The notes beneath the pieces are model-generated. The model saw only the letters and a program-made list of their open reading frames with translations, made no database searches and had not been told where the DNA came from. This document shows, piece after piece, positions 1 through 7,671 of a stretch of 64,000 bases of DNA. The stretch comes from Aeromicrobium sp. 9AM (GTDB taxonomy: Bacteria > Actinomycetota > Actinomycetes > Propionibacteriales > Nocardioidaceae). The position numbers were made by a program, and so were the translations under genes. The DNA is taken from positions 372,001-436,000 of the forward strand of contig NZ_LR733303.1 of NCBI RefSeq assembly GCF_902506105.1, in the 5' to 3' direction. The stretch's first letter is position 1, and every line of letters begins with the position of its first letter.

Positions 1-2
1 AC

Positions 3-722
3 CTGCGGATGAGGCTCGACGGCGGACGTACGGCCAAGCGCGCGGTCGTCGCCGAGCAGGTCGAGCTCACGGGCTTGATGAAACCGTTCGACCTCGAGAT
101 CTGGTTCGGCGAGCGCGTCGCCGTGCTCGGCAGCAACGGGTCGGGCAAGTCGCACTTCCTGCGTCTGCTGGCCGGCGGCGGGTCCCGGCCCGACGTCGAG
201 CACGAGCCGGTCGGCGACGTCATCCCGCCGCCGGTCGACCACACCGGCATGGCAAAGCTGGGTTCCCGCGTGCGTCCGGGATGGTTCGCGCAGACGCACG
301 AGCACCCCTCCCTGCTCGGCCGTACGCTGCTCGAGATCCTGCATCACGGCGACGGGCACCGTAAGGGTATGGGGCACGAGGGCTCGGCCAAAGCGCTGGA
401 CCGCTACGGCCTCGCGAAGGCCGGCGACCAGGTGTTCGAGCAGCTGTCGGGCGGCCAGCAGGCGCGCTTCCAGATCCTGCTGCTCGAGCTGTCCAACGCG
501 ACGCTGCTGCTGCTCGACGAGCCGACCGACAACCTCGACCTGCACTCGGCCGAGGCGCTCGAGCAGGCGCTGTCGACGTTCGAGGGCACGGTCGTCGCCG
601 TGACGCACGATCGATGGTTCGCGCGTGGCTTCGACCGGTTCCTGGTGTTCGGCGCTGACGGCCGGGTCTACGAGTCCGATGAGCCCGTGTGGGACGAGAC
701 CCGCGTCCAGCGCAGCCGCTAA
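3..722 (+). CDS. ABC-F family ATPase, C-terminal part (5' end outside window)
   Basis: The reading frame is already open at the window edge, so this is the second half of a two-ABC-domain ABC-F protein; the ATG at 9 is very unlikely to be the start. ABC-F proteins are soluble ATPases that act on ribosomes (translation factors or ribosome-protection antibiotic resistance). Counting from that ATG, Walker A GSNGSGKS is at about 41-48, the signature LSGGQQ at 146-151, Walker B with DEPTDNLD at about 166-177, and the H-loop THD near 199-201. There is no membrane segment. It ends in TAA immediately before a large hairpin shared with the convergent DUF1003 gene. The specific subfamily cannot be judged from half a protein. 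Confidence 0.9.
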   Translation: MRMRLDGGRTAKRAVVAEQVELTGLMKPFDLEIWFGERVAVLGSNGSGKSHFLRLLAGGGSRPDVEHEPVGDVIPPPVDHTGMAKLGSRVRPGWFAQTHEHPSLLGRTLLEILHHGDGHRKGMGHEGSAKALDRYGLAKAGDQVFEQLSGGQQARFQILLLELSNATLLLLDEPTDNLDLHSAEALEQALSTFEGTVVAVTHDRWFARGFDRFLVFGADGRVYESDEPVWDETRVQRSR

Positions 723-724
723 CG

Positions 725-789
725 CCGCGATTCGTGAGGTTGCAGGCGTCAAAGGGCGTCGATGACGCCTGCAACCTCACAATTCGCGG
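725..789. terminator. Large inverted repeat between convergent genes (bidirectional terminator)
   Basis: Two 27-base arms (725-751 and 763-789) pair with two mismatches around an 11-base loop. The core arm reads TGAGGTTGCAGGCGTC. It begins 3 bases after the ABC-F stop and ends 4 bases before the DUF1003 stop, so it can fold in transcripts from either side. There is no clear T-run. Terminator function is inferred from position and stem strength. Confidence 0.75.
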
Positions 790-792
790 GGG

Positions 793-1287
793 TCAGGCCT
801 TGGCCTCGTCGTCGCGCTCGTCGAGGTCGGCCATCAGGCCGCGCAGCTCGCCGCGGATGAAGTCGCGGGTGGCGACCTCGCCGAGGCCGAGCCGCAGGCT
901 GGCGACCTCGCGGGCGAGGAACTCCATGTCGGCGTTGGCCTGCGCGTTGGCGTCGCGGTCCTGCTCCTGCGTGACGCGGTCGCGGGCCTCCTGGCGGTTC
1001 TGCGCGAGCAGGATGAGCGGGGCGGCGTACGAGGCCTGCAGCGACAGGATCAGCGTCAGGAAGATGAACGGGTAGCTGTCCCAGCGGTGCCGGTCGGGGC
1101 CGTACGGCATGTTCCAGACGATCCAGATCGCGACGAAGACCGTCATCCACGCGATGAACGTGGCGGTGCCGAGGAAGCGGGCGGTCGACTCCGCGAAACG
1201 TCCGAAGCGCTCCGGATCGGCCTCGCGGCGGGAGCGGAACGAGCGTCGTACGGACCGGGGCTGGTCGAGGCGGGCGCGGTCAGCCAT
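793..1287 (-). CDS. DUF1003 membrane protein
   Basis: A 164-residue protein matching the DUF1003 family: two hydrophobic segments (about 38-60 and 72-96) joined by a short loop with PYGPDRHRWDSYPF, followed by a charged, probably coiled-coil tail (about 97-160) rich in Arg, Glu and Asp. The family function is unknown. Its start overlaps the end of the upstream MgtE-like gene by 8 bases, so the two are almost certainly co-translated. From the pairing I infer that it may supply the membrane part for the soluble MgtE-like protein, whose transmembrane domain is missing. Confidence 0.88.
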   Translation of the reverse strand: MADRARLDQPRSVRRSFRSRREADPERFGRFAESTARFLGTATFIAWMTVFVAIWIVWNMPYGPDRHRWDSYPFIFLTLILSLQASYAAPLILLAQNRQEARDRVTQEQDRDANAQANADMEFLAREVASLRLGLGEVATRDFIRGELRGLMADLDERDDEAKA

Positions 1288-2560
1288 GCGTGACCACCTC
1301 CGATCCCTCTCCGGGAGCCGGCTCGGTGTCGTCCTGCTCGCGCCAGCCTTCTGGCAGGAGGTGATCGAGCACGTCGTCGATGGTCACCGCCCCGAGCAGG
1401 TGGGCGTTCTCGTCGACGACCGGCAGCGCGACCATGTTGTAGGCCGCGAGCAGGTTGGCGACGTGCTCGAGGGATGCCTCGGGGCGGGGCCAGTCGATGT
1501 CGTTGTCGACGATCGCGCCGACCAGGGTCGACGGTGGCTCGCGCAGCAGGGCCTGAAAGTGCACGATGCCGAGGAACTTGCCGGTCGGCGTCTCCAAGGG
1601 TGGGCGGCACACGTAGACCATCGACGCGAGCGCCGGGATCAGGTCGGGGTTGCGGATGCGCGCCAGCGCGTCGGCGATCGTCGCGTCGGGAGGCAGCACC
1701 ACCGGCTCGGTCGTCATCATGCCGCCGGCGGTGCGCTCCTCGTACGTCAGGAGGCGGCGTACGTCCTCGGCGTCCTCGGGCTCCATGAGCGCCAGCAGTG
1801 CCTCGGCGGTCGCGGGAGGCAGCTCGCCGAGCAGGTCGGCGGCGTCGTCGGGGTCCATCTCGGTGAGCACGTCGGACGCGCGCTCGGGGTCGAGCACGCC
1901 CAGGATCTCGACCTGGTCCTTCTCGGGCAGCTCCTCGAGCACGTCGGCGAGCCGCTCGTCGTCGAGCTCGGTGACGACCTCCATGCGCCGCTTGGGCGCG
2001 AGATCGCGGAGCGCGTTGGCGAGGTCGGCCGCACGCATCTCGTCCATCGTGGCGAGCAGGTGGGTCGCGCCCTGGCCGGGCTCCTCGGTCGTCAGCCCCT
2101 TGACCTGGTCCCACTCGAGCACCTGGTGCGGGCCCCGACGGCCGAACCGCTTGCCGCCGCCCTGGACCGCGACATCGCTGACGTACCAGTCGCGCCGCGG
2201 GTCCTGCTCCATCGCGAGGTCGTAGACCGTGCCGCCGCTGCCGTCGGGCAAGGTCACGGTGCGGTCGAACAGCTCGTGGATCGCGAGGGTCTCGGTGCGG
2301 CGCTGCACGAACTTGCGGACGTTGAGCACGCCGGTCGTGATGATCTGGCCAGAGTCGAGCGAGGTCACGCGGGTGATGGGCAGGAAGACGCGGCGACGGC
2401 CGAGCACCTCGACGACGAGGCCGAGCACGCGGGGGCGCTGGCGCGCGGAGCGTACGGCCACCACGACGTCACGCAGCTTGCCGACCTGGTCGCCCGCGGG
2501 GTCGAAGACCGCCTGCCCCACGATGCGGGACAGGAAGATGCGTCCGGGGGTAGCGCTCAC
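1280..2560 (-). CDS. PRC-barrel / MgtE-N / CBS-pair protein, no channel domain
   Basis: A 426-residue soluble protein. Residues about 6-150 look like PRC-barrel segments (FLSRIVGQ near the N terminus, a second around 95-135). Residues about 165-280 match the MgtE N-terminal helical domain, with repeated acidic blocks such as DPERASDVLTEMDPDDAADLL. Residues about 285-410 form a CBS pair. True MgtE magnesium channels continue into five membrane helices; here the protein ends after the CBS pair, so it is a sensor-like MgtE cytosolic module rather than a transporter. It overlaps the following DUF1003 gene by 8 bases. Alternative names are CBS-domain protein or MgtE-N-domain protein. Confidence 0.88.
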   Translation of the reverse strand: MSATPGRIFLSRIVGQAVFDPAGDQVGKLRDVVVAVRSARQRPRVLGLVVEVLGRRRVFLPITRVTSLDSGQIITTGVLNVRKFVQRRTETLAIHELFDRTVTLPDGSGGTVYDLAMEQDPRRDWYVSDVAVQGGGKRFGRRGPHQVLEWDQVKGLTTEEPGQGATHLLATMDEMRAADLANALRDLAPKRRMEVVTELDDERLADVLEELPEKDQVEILGVLDPERASDVLTEMDPDDAADLLGELPPATAEALLALMEPEDAEDVRRLLTYEERTAGGMMTTEPVVLPPDATIADALARIRNPDLIPALASMVYVCRPPLETPTGKFLGIVHFQALLREPPSTLVGAIVDNDIDWPRPEASLEHVANLLAAYNMVALPVVDENAHLLGAVTIDDVLDHLLPEGWREQDDTEPAPGEGSEVVTHG

Positions 2561-2649
2561 GCTCGAACTCTACCGTCGCGACCCGCCCGGATCGTGGCAC
2601 GTCAACGTCGCCGACCAGCGCTGATGTCGCGGCGTCCTAGTCTGGTGAG

Positions 2650-3180
2650 GTGTCGAGCATCCTCATGATCAGCGGCAGCGTCCGTCAGGGTTCGGTCAAC
2701 GCCGCGGTCATCGCGACGGCAGCCGCATCGATGCCCGAGGGTGTCACCGCAGTGACGTACGAGGGCATCGGCGAGCTGCCGCACTTCAATCCGGATCTCG
2801 ACCACGACCCGCTGCCGGAGTCGGTCACCGAGCTGCGGCGACTGATCGACGAGGCGTCGGCCCTGCTGATCAGCACCCCGGAGTACGCCGGTGCGATGCC
2901 GGGAGCCCTAAAGAACCTCCTCGAGTGGACCGTCGGCGGTGTGGAGACCACGCAGAAACCCACCGGGTGGATCAACCCCTCGGCGATCCTCAACCGCTCA
3001 GCCGGCACGTACGCCTCGCTGCGGATCGTGCTGGAGTACACCGACTGCCGGATCGTCGAGGAGGCGTGTGTCGACGTACCGGTGCCTCGTGCGCTCCTGG
3101 CCGAGGACGGGCTCGTGACGCCGGGGCCGGAGCGCGACGCGATCGCGGCGGCTGTGGCGGCTCTCGTCGCGGCGAGCTGA
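2650..3180 (+). CDS. NADPH-dependent FMN reductase family protein
   Basis: A 176-residue flavodoxin-fold protein of the NADPH-dependent FMN reductase family (azoreductase/chromate-reductase-like). ISGSVRQGSVN at residues 7-17 is the phosphate-binding loop for FMN, and STPEYAGAMPGALKN at about 75-90 is the family's second flavin-contact motif. It would reduce FMN or a small electrophile with NAD(P)H in the cytosol; the substrate cannot be named. The start is GTG at 2650. It is transcribed alone, divergent from the MgtE-like gene and convergent with the DUF1810 gene. Confidence 0.88.
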   Translation: MSSILMISGSVRQGSVNAAVIATAAASMPEGVTAVTYEGIGELPHFNPDLDHDPLPESVTELRRLIDEASALLISTPEYAGAMPGALKNLLEWTVGGVETTQKPTGWINPSAILNRSAGTYASLRIVLEYTDCRIVEEACVDVPVPRALLAEDGLVTPGPERDAIAAAVAALVAAS

Positions 3181-3186
3181 GCCGCG

Positions 3187-3606
3187 TCAGAGCAGGCGGA
3201 GCGTCGCGGGGTCGCGCTCGCCACTGAAGTGCCGGTCGAGCAGCGCCTCGGCCTGCGGTGACGGCGACGCCTCGGCGAAGAGGGTCAACGATGAGCGCAG
3301 CTTCTGGGCGTCGACGTCACCCAGCACGTCGGCCATCTGCACGTCGCCGAGGTCCACGAGCGCCTCGCAGCACTCGACGTACCGCTGATCCAGCAGCGGA
3401 TGCGTCCCGTACGCCTGCGCCTCGTCGAGCCCCGAGATGGCGTACCGGACGGCCATCTCGCTGCGACCCAGGCCGGCGACCTGCGGGAAGACGAACCACA
3501 TCCAGTGGCTCGTCTTGCGACCCGCACGCAGCTCGGCCAGCGCCCGCTCGTACGTCCCGCCGGCCTGCGCGTCGACGAAGCGCTGGAGGTCGTACGGATC
3601 GGTCAC
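3187..3606 (-). CDS. DUF1810 family protein
   Basis: A 139-residue protein. Its N-terminal DPYDLQRFVDAQ, SHWMWFVFPQ (about 34-43), GLGRSEMAVRYAI and HPLL motifs are typical of DUF1810, a small helical family of unknown biochemical role. I place the start at GTG 3606 because it overlaps the stop of the upstream oxidoreductase as GTGA (3603-3606), indicating translational coupling. The reading frame stays open far upstream inside the oxidoreductase gene, but that is shadow sequence. The coupling suggests co-expression with the molybdenum enzyme, not necessarily a shared reaction. Confidence 0.85.
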   Translation of the reverse strand: MTDPYDLQRFVDAQAGGTYERALAELRAGRKTSHWMWFVFPQVAGLGRSEMAVRYAISGLDEAQAYGTHPLLDQRYVECCEALVDLGDVQMADVLGDVDAQKLRSSLTLFAEASPSPQAEALLDRHFSGERDPATLRLL

Positions 3607-5963
3607 GACAGGTGCCTGGGCTGGCGGTCGGTCTTGTGCGAGTCGTCGGCGCCCACCGAGTCCTGGCCCGCGCCAGCACCGGCGGAGTCCGCGGCCGGAT
3701 GCGGCTCGAGCCGCACCATGAGCGACTTGGACGTCGGCTGGTTGCTGCCCGTGGCGGTCGAGTCGAGCGGCACCAGCGGGTTGGTCTCGGGGTAGTAGGC
3801 CGCGGCGGAGCCGCGCGGGGTGTCGTACGGGACGATGCGGAACCGCTCGGCGACTCGCCGCACGTCGTCGCCGTCCCAGTGCGAGACCAGGTCGACGAGG
3901 TCGTCGGCGGCGAAGCCCTGTGCTGCGATGTCGTCGGGGTGCATGAAGACGACTCGGCGGCCGTCCTCGATGCCGCGGTAGCGATCGCTGAGCCCGTAGA
4001 TCGTGGTGTTGAACTGGTCGTGGCTGCGCAGGGTCTGGAGCACGAGGTGTCCCTCGGGGACGTGCAGGAGCTCGATCGGCGACGGGACGAACTCGGCCCG
4101 GCCGCTCTTGGTCTCGAACGTACGGGAGTCGCGCGGCGGGTGGGGGAGCACGAAGCCGCCGGGGCGGTCGACGTTGTGGGTGTACGCCTCGCAGCCCGGC
4201 ACGACCCGCGAGATGTGCTCGCGGATGATGTCGTGGTCGATCGCCATGGCGGACCAGTCGATGCCGTGCCGCTTGCCGACCGTCGCCTCCGCGAGACCCG
4301 CGATGATCGCGACCTCGGAGCGTACGTGGGGGCTCACCGGTGGCAAGACACCGCGCGACGCGTGCACCGCCGACATCGAGTCCTCGACCGTGACGAACTG
4401 CTCGCCGGCTGGGGTCACGAGCTTCTCGGTGCGTCCCATCGTCGGCAGGATCAGGGCGATGTCGCCGCACTCGAGGTGCGAACGGTTGAGCTTGGTCGAC
4501 ACCTGGACCGTCATGGCCGCGTTGCGCAGCGCCTGCGCCGTCACGTCGGTGTCGGGGGCGGCCTGCACGAAGTTGCCGCCCAGGCCCATGAAGAAGTGCG
4601 CCTTGCCGTCGCGCAGGGCGCGGATCGCGTCGACCGTGTCCAGGCCGTGCTCGCGCGGCGGGTCGAAGCCGAACTCCGCCTGCAACGCATCGAGGAAGTG
4701 ATCGGGGACCCGCTCCCAGATGCCCATCGTGCGATCGCCCTGGACGTTGGAGTGCCCGCGGACGGGACACAGCCCGGCGCCGCGCTTGCCGATGTCGCCG
4801 CGGGCCAGGGCGAGGTTGGCCACCTCGCGGATCGTGGCGACGGCGTTGCGGTGCTGGGTCAGTCCCATGGCCCAGCAGTAGATCGTGGCGTCGGAGGCGC
4901 GGATCAGCTCCGCGGCCTCGGTGATCTGGGCGCGGCTGAGCCCCGTCGCGGACTCGACGACCGCCCAGTCGACGGCCCGTACGTGCTCGGCCCACTCCTC
5001 GAAGCCGGCGGTGTGACGCTCGACGAACTCGTGGTCGATGGCGTCCCACTCCAGCAGCAGCGAGCCGATGGCCTGGAACAGCGCGAGGTCGCCGTTGAGC
5101 CGGATCGGCAGGTGCAGGTCGGCGATGTCGGTGCCCTTGCCGACCACACCGCGCGGCTTCTGCGGGTTGCGGAAGTTGACCAGGCCAGCCTCGCGCAGCG
5201 GGTTGATCGAGATGATCTTGGCGCCACGCCGCTTGGCGACCTCGAGCGCGGACAACATACGAGGGTGGTTGGTGCCGGGGTTCTGGCCGGCGATCACGAT
5301 GCACTCGGCGTCGTAGATGTCGCGGAGGCTGACGCTGCCCTTGCCGATGCCGATCGACTCCGTCAGCGCCGTGCCGCTCGACTCGTGGCACATGTTGGAG
5401 CAGTCGGGCAGGTTGTTGGTGCCGTACGCCCGGATGAACAGCTGGTAGAGGAACGCCGCCTCGTTCGACGCCCGGCCCGAGGTGTAGAAGATCGCCTCGT
5501 CAGGACTGTCGAGGGAGTTGAGCTGGTCGCCGATCAGTCGCAGCGCCTCCTCCCAGCCGATCTCCTCGTAGTGCGTGCCGCCGGACCGCTTGACCATGGG
5601 ATGCGTGATGCGGCCCTGCTTGCCGAGCCAGTACTCGTCGTGGGCGGCGAGGTCGGCGATGCTGTGGCGGGCGAAGAAGTCCGGAGTCGCCCGTTCCTTG
5701 GTCGCCTCCTCGGCGACGGCCTTGGCGCCGTTCTCGCAGAACTCTGCCGTGTGCCGGTTCTCCGGATCGGGATCGGGCCACGCGCAGCTCATGCAGTCGA
5801 ACCCGTCGGCCTGGTTGAGCTTGAGCAGCGTCCTGGCCGTGGTCTTGACGCCCATCTGGGACACCGCACGCTGCAACGACACGCGTACGCCCGTCACACC
5901 GGCAGCCGTGCGCTTGGGGTGGTGAACCTCGAGCTCGTCCTCGTCGATGGTGTTGTCCGGCAT
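3603..5963 (-). CDS. FdhF/YdeP family molybdopterin oxidoreductase
   Basis: A 786-residue enzyme of the bis-MGD molybdopterin superfamily, YdeP branch. DCMSCAWPD near residues 56-64 and SNMCHESSG near 190-198 are characteristic of YdeP proteins, which lack the standard N-terminal 4Fe-4S spacing of formate dehydrogenases. Further landmarks are GQNPGTNHPRM, GNFVQAAPDTD, the molybdopterin-binding GHSNVQGDRTMG, and the C-terminal MGD-binding domain (about 620-760). Substrate unknown; YdeP in E. coli is linked to acid resistance. No Tat signal is seen, so it is cytosolic. It is coupled to DUF1810 downstream by a 4-base overlap. MoeZ and MoaE elsewhere in the window could contribute to its cofactor supply. 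Confidence 0.9.
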   Translation of the reverse strand: MPDNTIDEDELEVHHPKRTAAGVTGVRVSLQRAVSQMGVKTTARTLLKLNQADGFDCMSCAWPDPDPENRHTAEFCENGAKAVAEEATKERATPDFFARHSIADLAAHDEYWLGKQGRITHPMVKRSGGTHYEEIGWEEALRLIGDQLNSLDSPDEAIFYTSGRASNEAAFLYQLFIRAYGTNNLPDCSNMCHESSGTALTESIGIGKGSVSLRDIYDAECIVIAGQNPGTNHPRMLSALEVAKRRGAKIISINPLREAGLVNFRNPQKPRGVVGKGTDIADLHLPIRLNGDLALFQAIGSLLLEWDAIDHEFVERHTAGFEEWAEHVRAVDWAVVESATGLSRAQITEAAELIRASDATIYCWAMGLTQHRNAVATIREVANLALARGDIGKRGAGLCPVRGHSNVQGDRTMGIWERVPDHFLDALQAEFGFDPPREHGLDTVDAIRALRDGKAHFFMGLGGNFVQAAPDTDVTAQALRNAAMTVQVSTKLNRSHLECGDIALILPTMGRTEKLVTPAGEQFVTVEDSMSAVHASRGVLPPVSPHVRSEVAIIAGLAEATVGKRHGIDWSAMAIDHDIIREHISRVVPGCEAYTHNVDRPGGFVLPHPPRDSRTFETKSGRAEFVPSPIELLHVPEGHLVLQTLRSHDQFNTTIYGLSDRYRGIEDGRRVVFMHPDDIAAQGFAADDLVDLVSHWDGDDVRRVAERFRIVPYDTPRGSAAAYYPETNPLVPLDSTATGSNQPTSKSLMVRLEPHPAADSAGAGAGQDSVGADDSHKTDRQPRHLS

Positions 5964-6013
5964 GTCGCTTCTCCTCGGTCGTTACGTGTGTGGCCTACCT
6001 GGATGCCGCTGCG

Positions 6014-6451
6014 TCAACGCGTCAGATGCGGCGACGTGTGACCGATCGTGGTGGCGATCTCGTCCGGCAGCGAGACGTCGTCGGTCGGCACGAGGCGCAC
6101 CACGACGGACTCGCGGGCCCAGCGGTCGATCGCGTTGTCGCTGTCACTGAGGTTGAGCCGGCCGGCCTTGAGCGCGGTCGTGACCGTCACCCAGTGCTCG
6201 GACTCCGGGGCGACGACCTCGACCCGCGCGGTGACCTCGGCCACGAGTGCCCTGGTCGCCTTGCTGCGGAGACTCAGCACGACGGTCTCGTGCCGTTCGA
6301 TGTCGGGCAGCGGCTGCTCGGACCCACCGGCGACGACGCAGACCGCGTCACCGACCCACTCGTGCCACACGGGATGCACCCGCCGGCCGTACGCGATCCA
6401 GAGCAGCCCGGACTTCTTGGCGAGCTCGGTGACGAGGTCGGTGCGGTTCAC
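6014..6451 (-). CDS. Hypothetical protein (145 aa)
   Basis: I do not recognise the family. With GTG 6451 as start the protein is 145 residues: NRTDLVTELAKKSGLLWI, then a predicted beta-rich body with WVTVTTALKAGRLNLSD and an acidic, polar C terminus. No membrane segment or signal peptide is seen. The start is chosen because it falls 5 bases after the hydrolase stop at 6457; the frame is open further upstream only as shadow of the hydrolase. It is probably co-transcribed with that hydrolase. The internal segment mentioning dialkyl-like substrates cannot be inferred; no function is offered. Confidence 0.7.
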   Translation of the reverse strand: MNRTDLVTELAKKSGLLWIAYGRRVHPVWHEWVGDAVCVVAGGSEQPLPDIERHETVVLSLRSKATRALVAEVTARVEVVAPESEHWVTVTTALKAGRLNLSDSDNAIDRWARESVVVRLVPTDDVSLPDEIATTIGHTSPHLTR

Positions 6452-6456
6452 ACCGC

Positions 6457-7527
6457 TCAGCGTACGGCTGCCCGGCTGCGGCGCGAGCGAGTCGCAGGGG
6501 CGGGCGCTGCGACGGGCGCCGTGCCGGTGGCCTCCCGCTCGGCGAGGCCACGGACGAACGTACCGATCTCGTCGATCGCGAGGCGAGCCTCGGGCACCCA
6601 GGCGGCAGCCGCCTGGAACACGTGGACCTGGCGGTCCCAGACCTGCAGGTCGCACGGCACGCCGGCCGAGACGAGGCGATTGGCCATGAGCTCCGCATCG
6701 GCCATCAGCACCTCGCGGGAGCCGATGTGGATCAGTGCGGGCGGCATGTCGGCGAGCGGCATGTTGACCGGGTCGACCCGATGGCCCGAGATGCCACGCC
6801 GGGTGTCCATGCGGAGCGTCACGTCGCCGAGCCGGGCGACTGCGCTCATCGGGAATGTCTGGCAGCGGTTGGCGTTGCGGTGGCCGAGCTTGCCGGCCGG
6901 GTCGAAGTCGAGCAACGGGGAGATCGCCACGACTCCGGCGGGCTGTCCCCAGCCCTTGTCCATGACGGCACGCGCCACGCTGAAGGCGAGGTAGCCGCCG
7001 GCCGAGTCCCCGGCGATCGTGATGTTCTCGGGTGCATAGCCCTGCTCCACGAGCCAGCGGAAGCCGTCGACGCCGTCAGCCACGGACTCGGTGATCGGCT
7101 CGTACGGCATCTGCCGGTAGCCGACGTTGAGCACGGGCTGCTTGGCGCTGTAGGAGATGCGGGACACGAGACGACGGTGCGTGTTGAGCCCGCAGGTGAG
7201 GAACGCGCCGCCGTGGAAGTAGAGGATCGCGCCTGCCCTCCCCGGCGATTCTGCGCCGCCGTGGATGTCGGAGACGCCTTTGGCCTGGAGCCACTCGCTG
7301 CCGCAGTCGGCGAGGTCGACGGACCGCCACATCGTGCCCTCATGCACCGGCAGGATCCTGGCGATCTGCTCGACGACGTTCGGCGGGAACACGTCGAAGG
7401 GGAGCCTGGCCCACGCGCCGAGCAAGGGGCGTACGGTGTGGCGCAGTCCGAAGCCGAGGAGCCGGGACTGGACGCTCGCGCCGCTGAAGAACTGCGGTTG
7501 AGCGGCCAGCGACAGGTGCGGAGCCAT
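6457..7527 (-). CDS. HSL-type alpha/beta hydrolase (lipase/esterase)
   Basis: A serine hydrolase of the hormone-sensitive-lipase (alpha/beta hydrolase 3) family, about 356 residues. The oxyanion-hole HGG is at about 105-107, the nucleophile elbow GDSAG at about 173-177, and the catalytic His lies in the C-terminal RQVHVFQ segment. It would hydrolyse short or medium acyl esters, possibly lipid-derived. I prefer ATG 7527 because AAGGGA sits about 7 bases upstream; a further in-frame ATG at 7551 would add eight residues. It is divergent from the WS/DGAT acyltransferase, a pairing also familiar in mycobacteria, which suggests a storage-lipid or ester context. The C-terminal 30 residues are an Ala/Pro/Arg-rich tail. 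Confidence 0.88.
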   Translation of the reverse strand: MAPHLSLAAQPQFFSGASVQSRLLGFGLRHTVRPLLGAWARLPFDVFPPNVVEQIARILPVHEGTMWRSVDLADCGSEWLQAKGVSDIHGGAESPGRAGAILYFHGGAFLTCGLNTHRRLVSRISYSAKQPVLNVGYRQMPYEPITESVADGVDGFRWLVEQGYAPENITIAGDSAGGYLAFSVARAVMDKGWGQPAGVVAISPLLDFDPAGKLGHRNANRCQTFPMSAVARLGDVTLRMDTRRGISGHRVDPVNMPLADMPPALIHIGSREVLMADAELMANRLVSAGVPCDLQVWDRQVHVFQAAAAWVPEARLAIDEIGTFVRGLAEREATGTAPVAAPAPATRSRRSRAAVR

Positions 7528-7557
7528 CGGAATCCCTTCGGACCAGTACAACGGCGG

Positions 7558-7590
7558 GTTACCCGTCGCTGCGGTAAACAGTCGTTAACG
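7558..7590. promoter_or_regulatory. Putative operator motifs in hydrolase/acyltransferase divergent promoter
   Basis: GTTACCCGTCG at 7558-7568 is followed by a GGTAA half, giving TTACC...GGTAA symmetry, and the palindrome CGTTAACG lies at 7583-7590. The same GTTACCCGTCG 11-mer and a GTTAACG element recur in front of the acyl-CoA dehydrogenase gene (11415-11473). A shared lipid regulator is an inference. Confidence 0.4.
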
Positions 7591-7671
7591 AGCATTTCAC
7601 ACAGAGTGACTTGCGCCACATGGGATCGTTAGCGTACTGCGAGTACGTCCAACTTTTCGTGAGGATTGCCG

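Noticed and set aside
2561..2649. Magnesium riboswitch in front of the MgtE-like gene
   Set aside because: Only 89 bases are available and no recognisable M-box structure is seen.
1109..2668. Open frame of over 500 codons on the plus strand
   Set aside because: It is a shadow of the MgtE-like gene; Arg/His/Val-rich with no domain.
3258..6041. A 927-codon frame on the plus strand
   Set aside because: Antisense to the YdeP gene; typical high-GC shadow with no motif.
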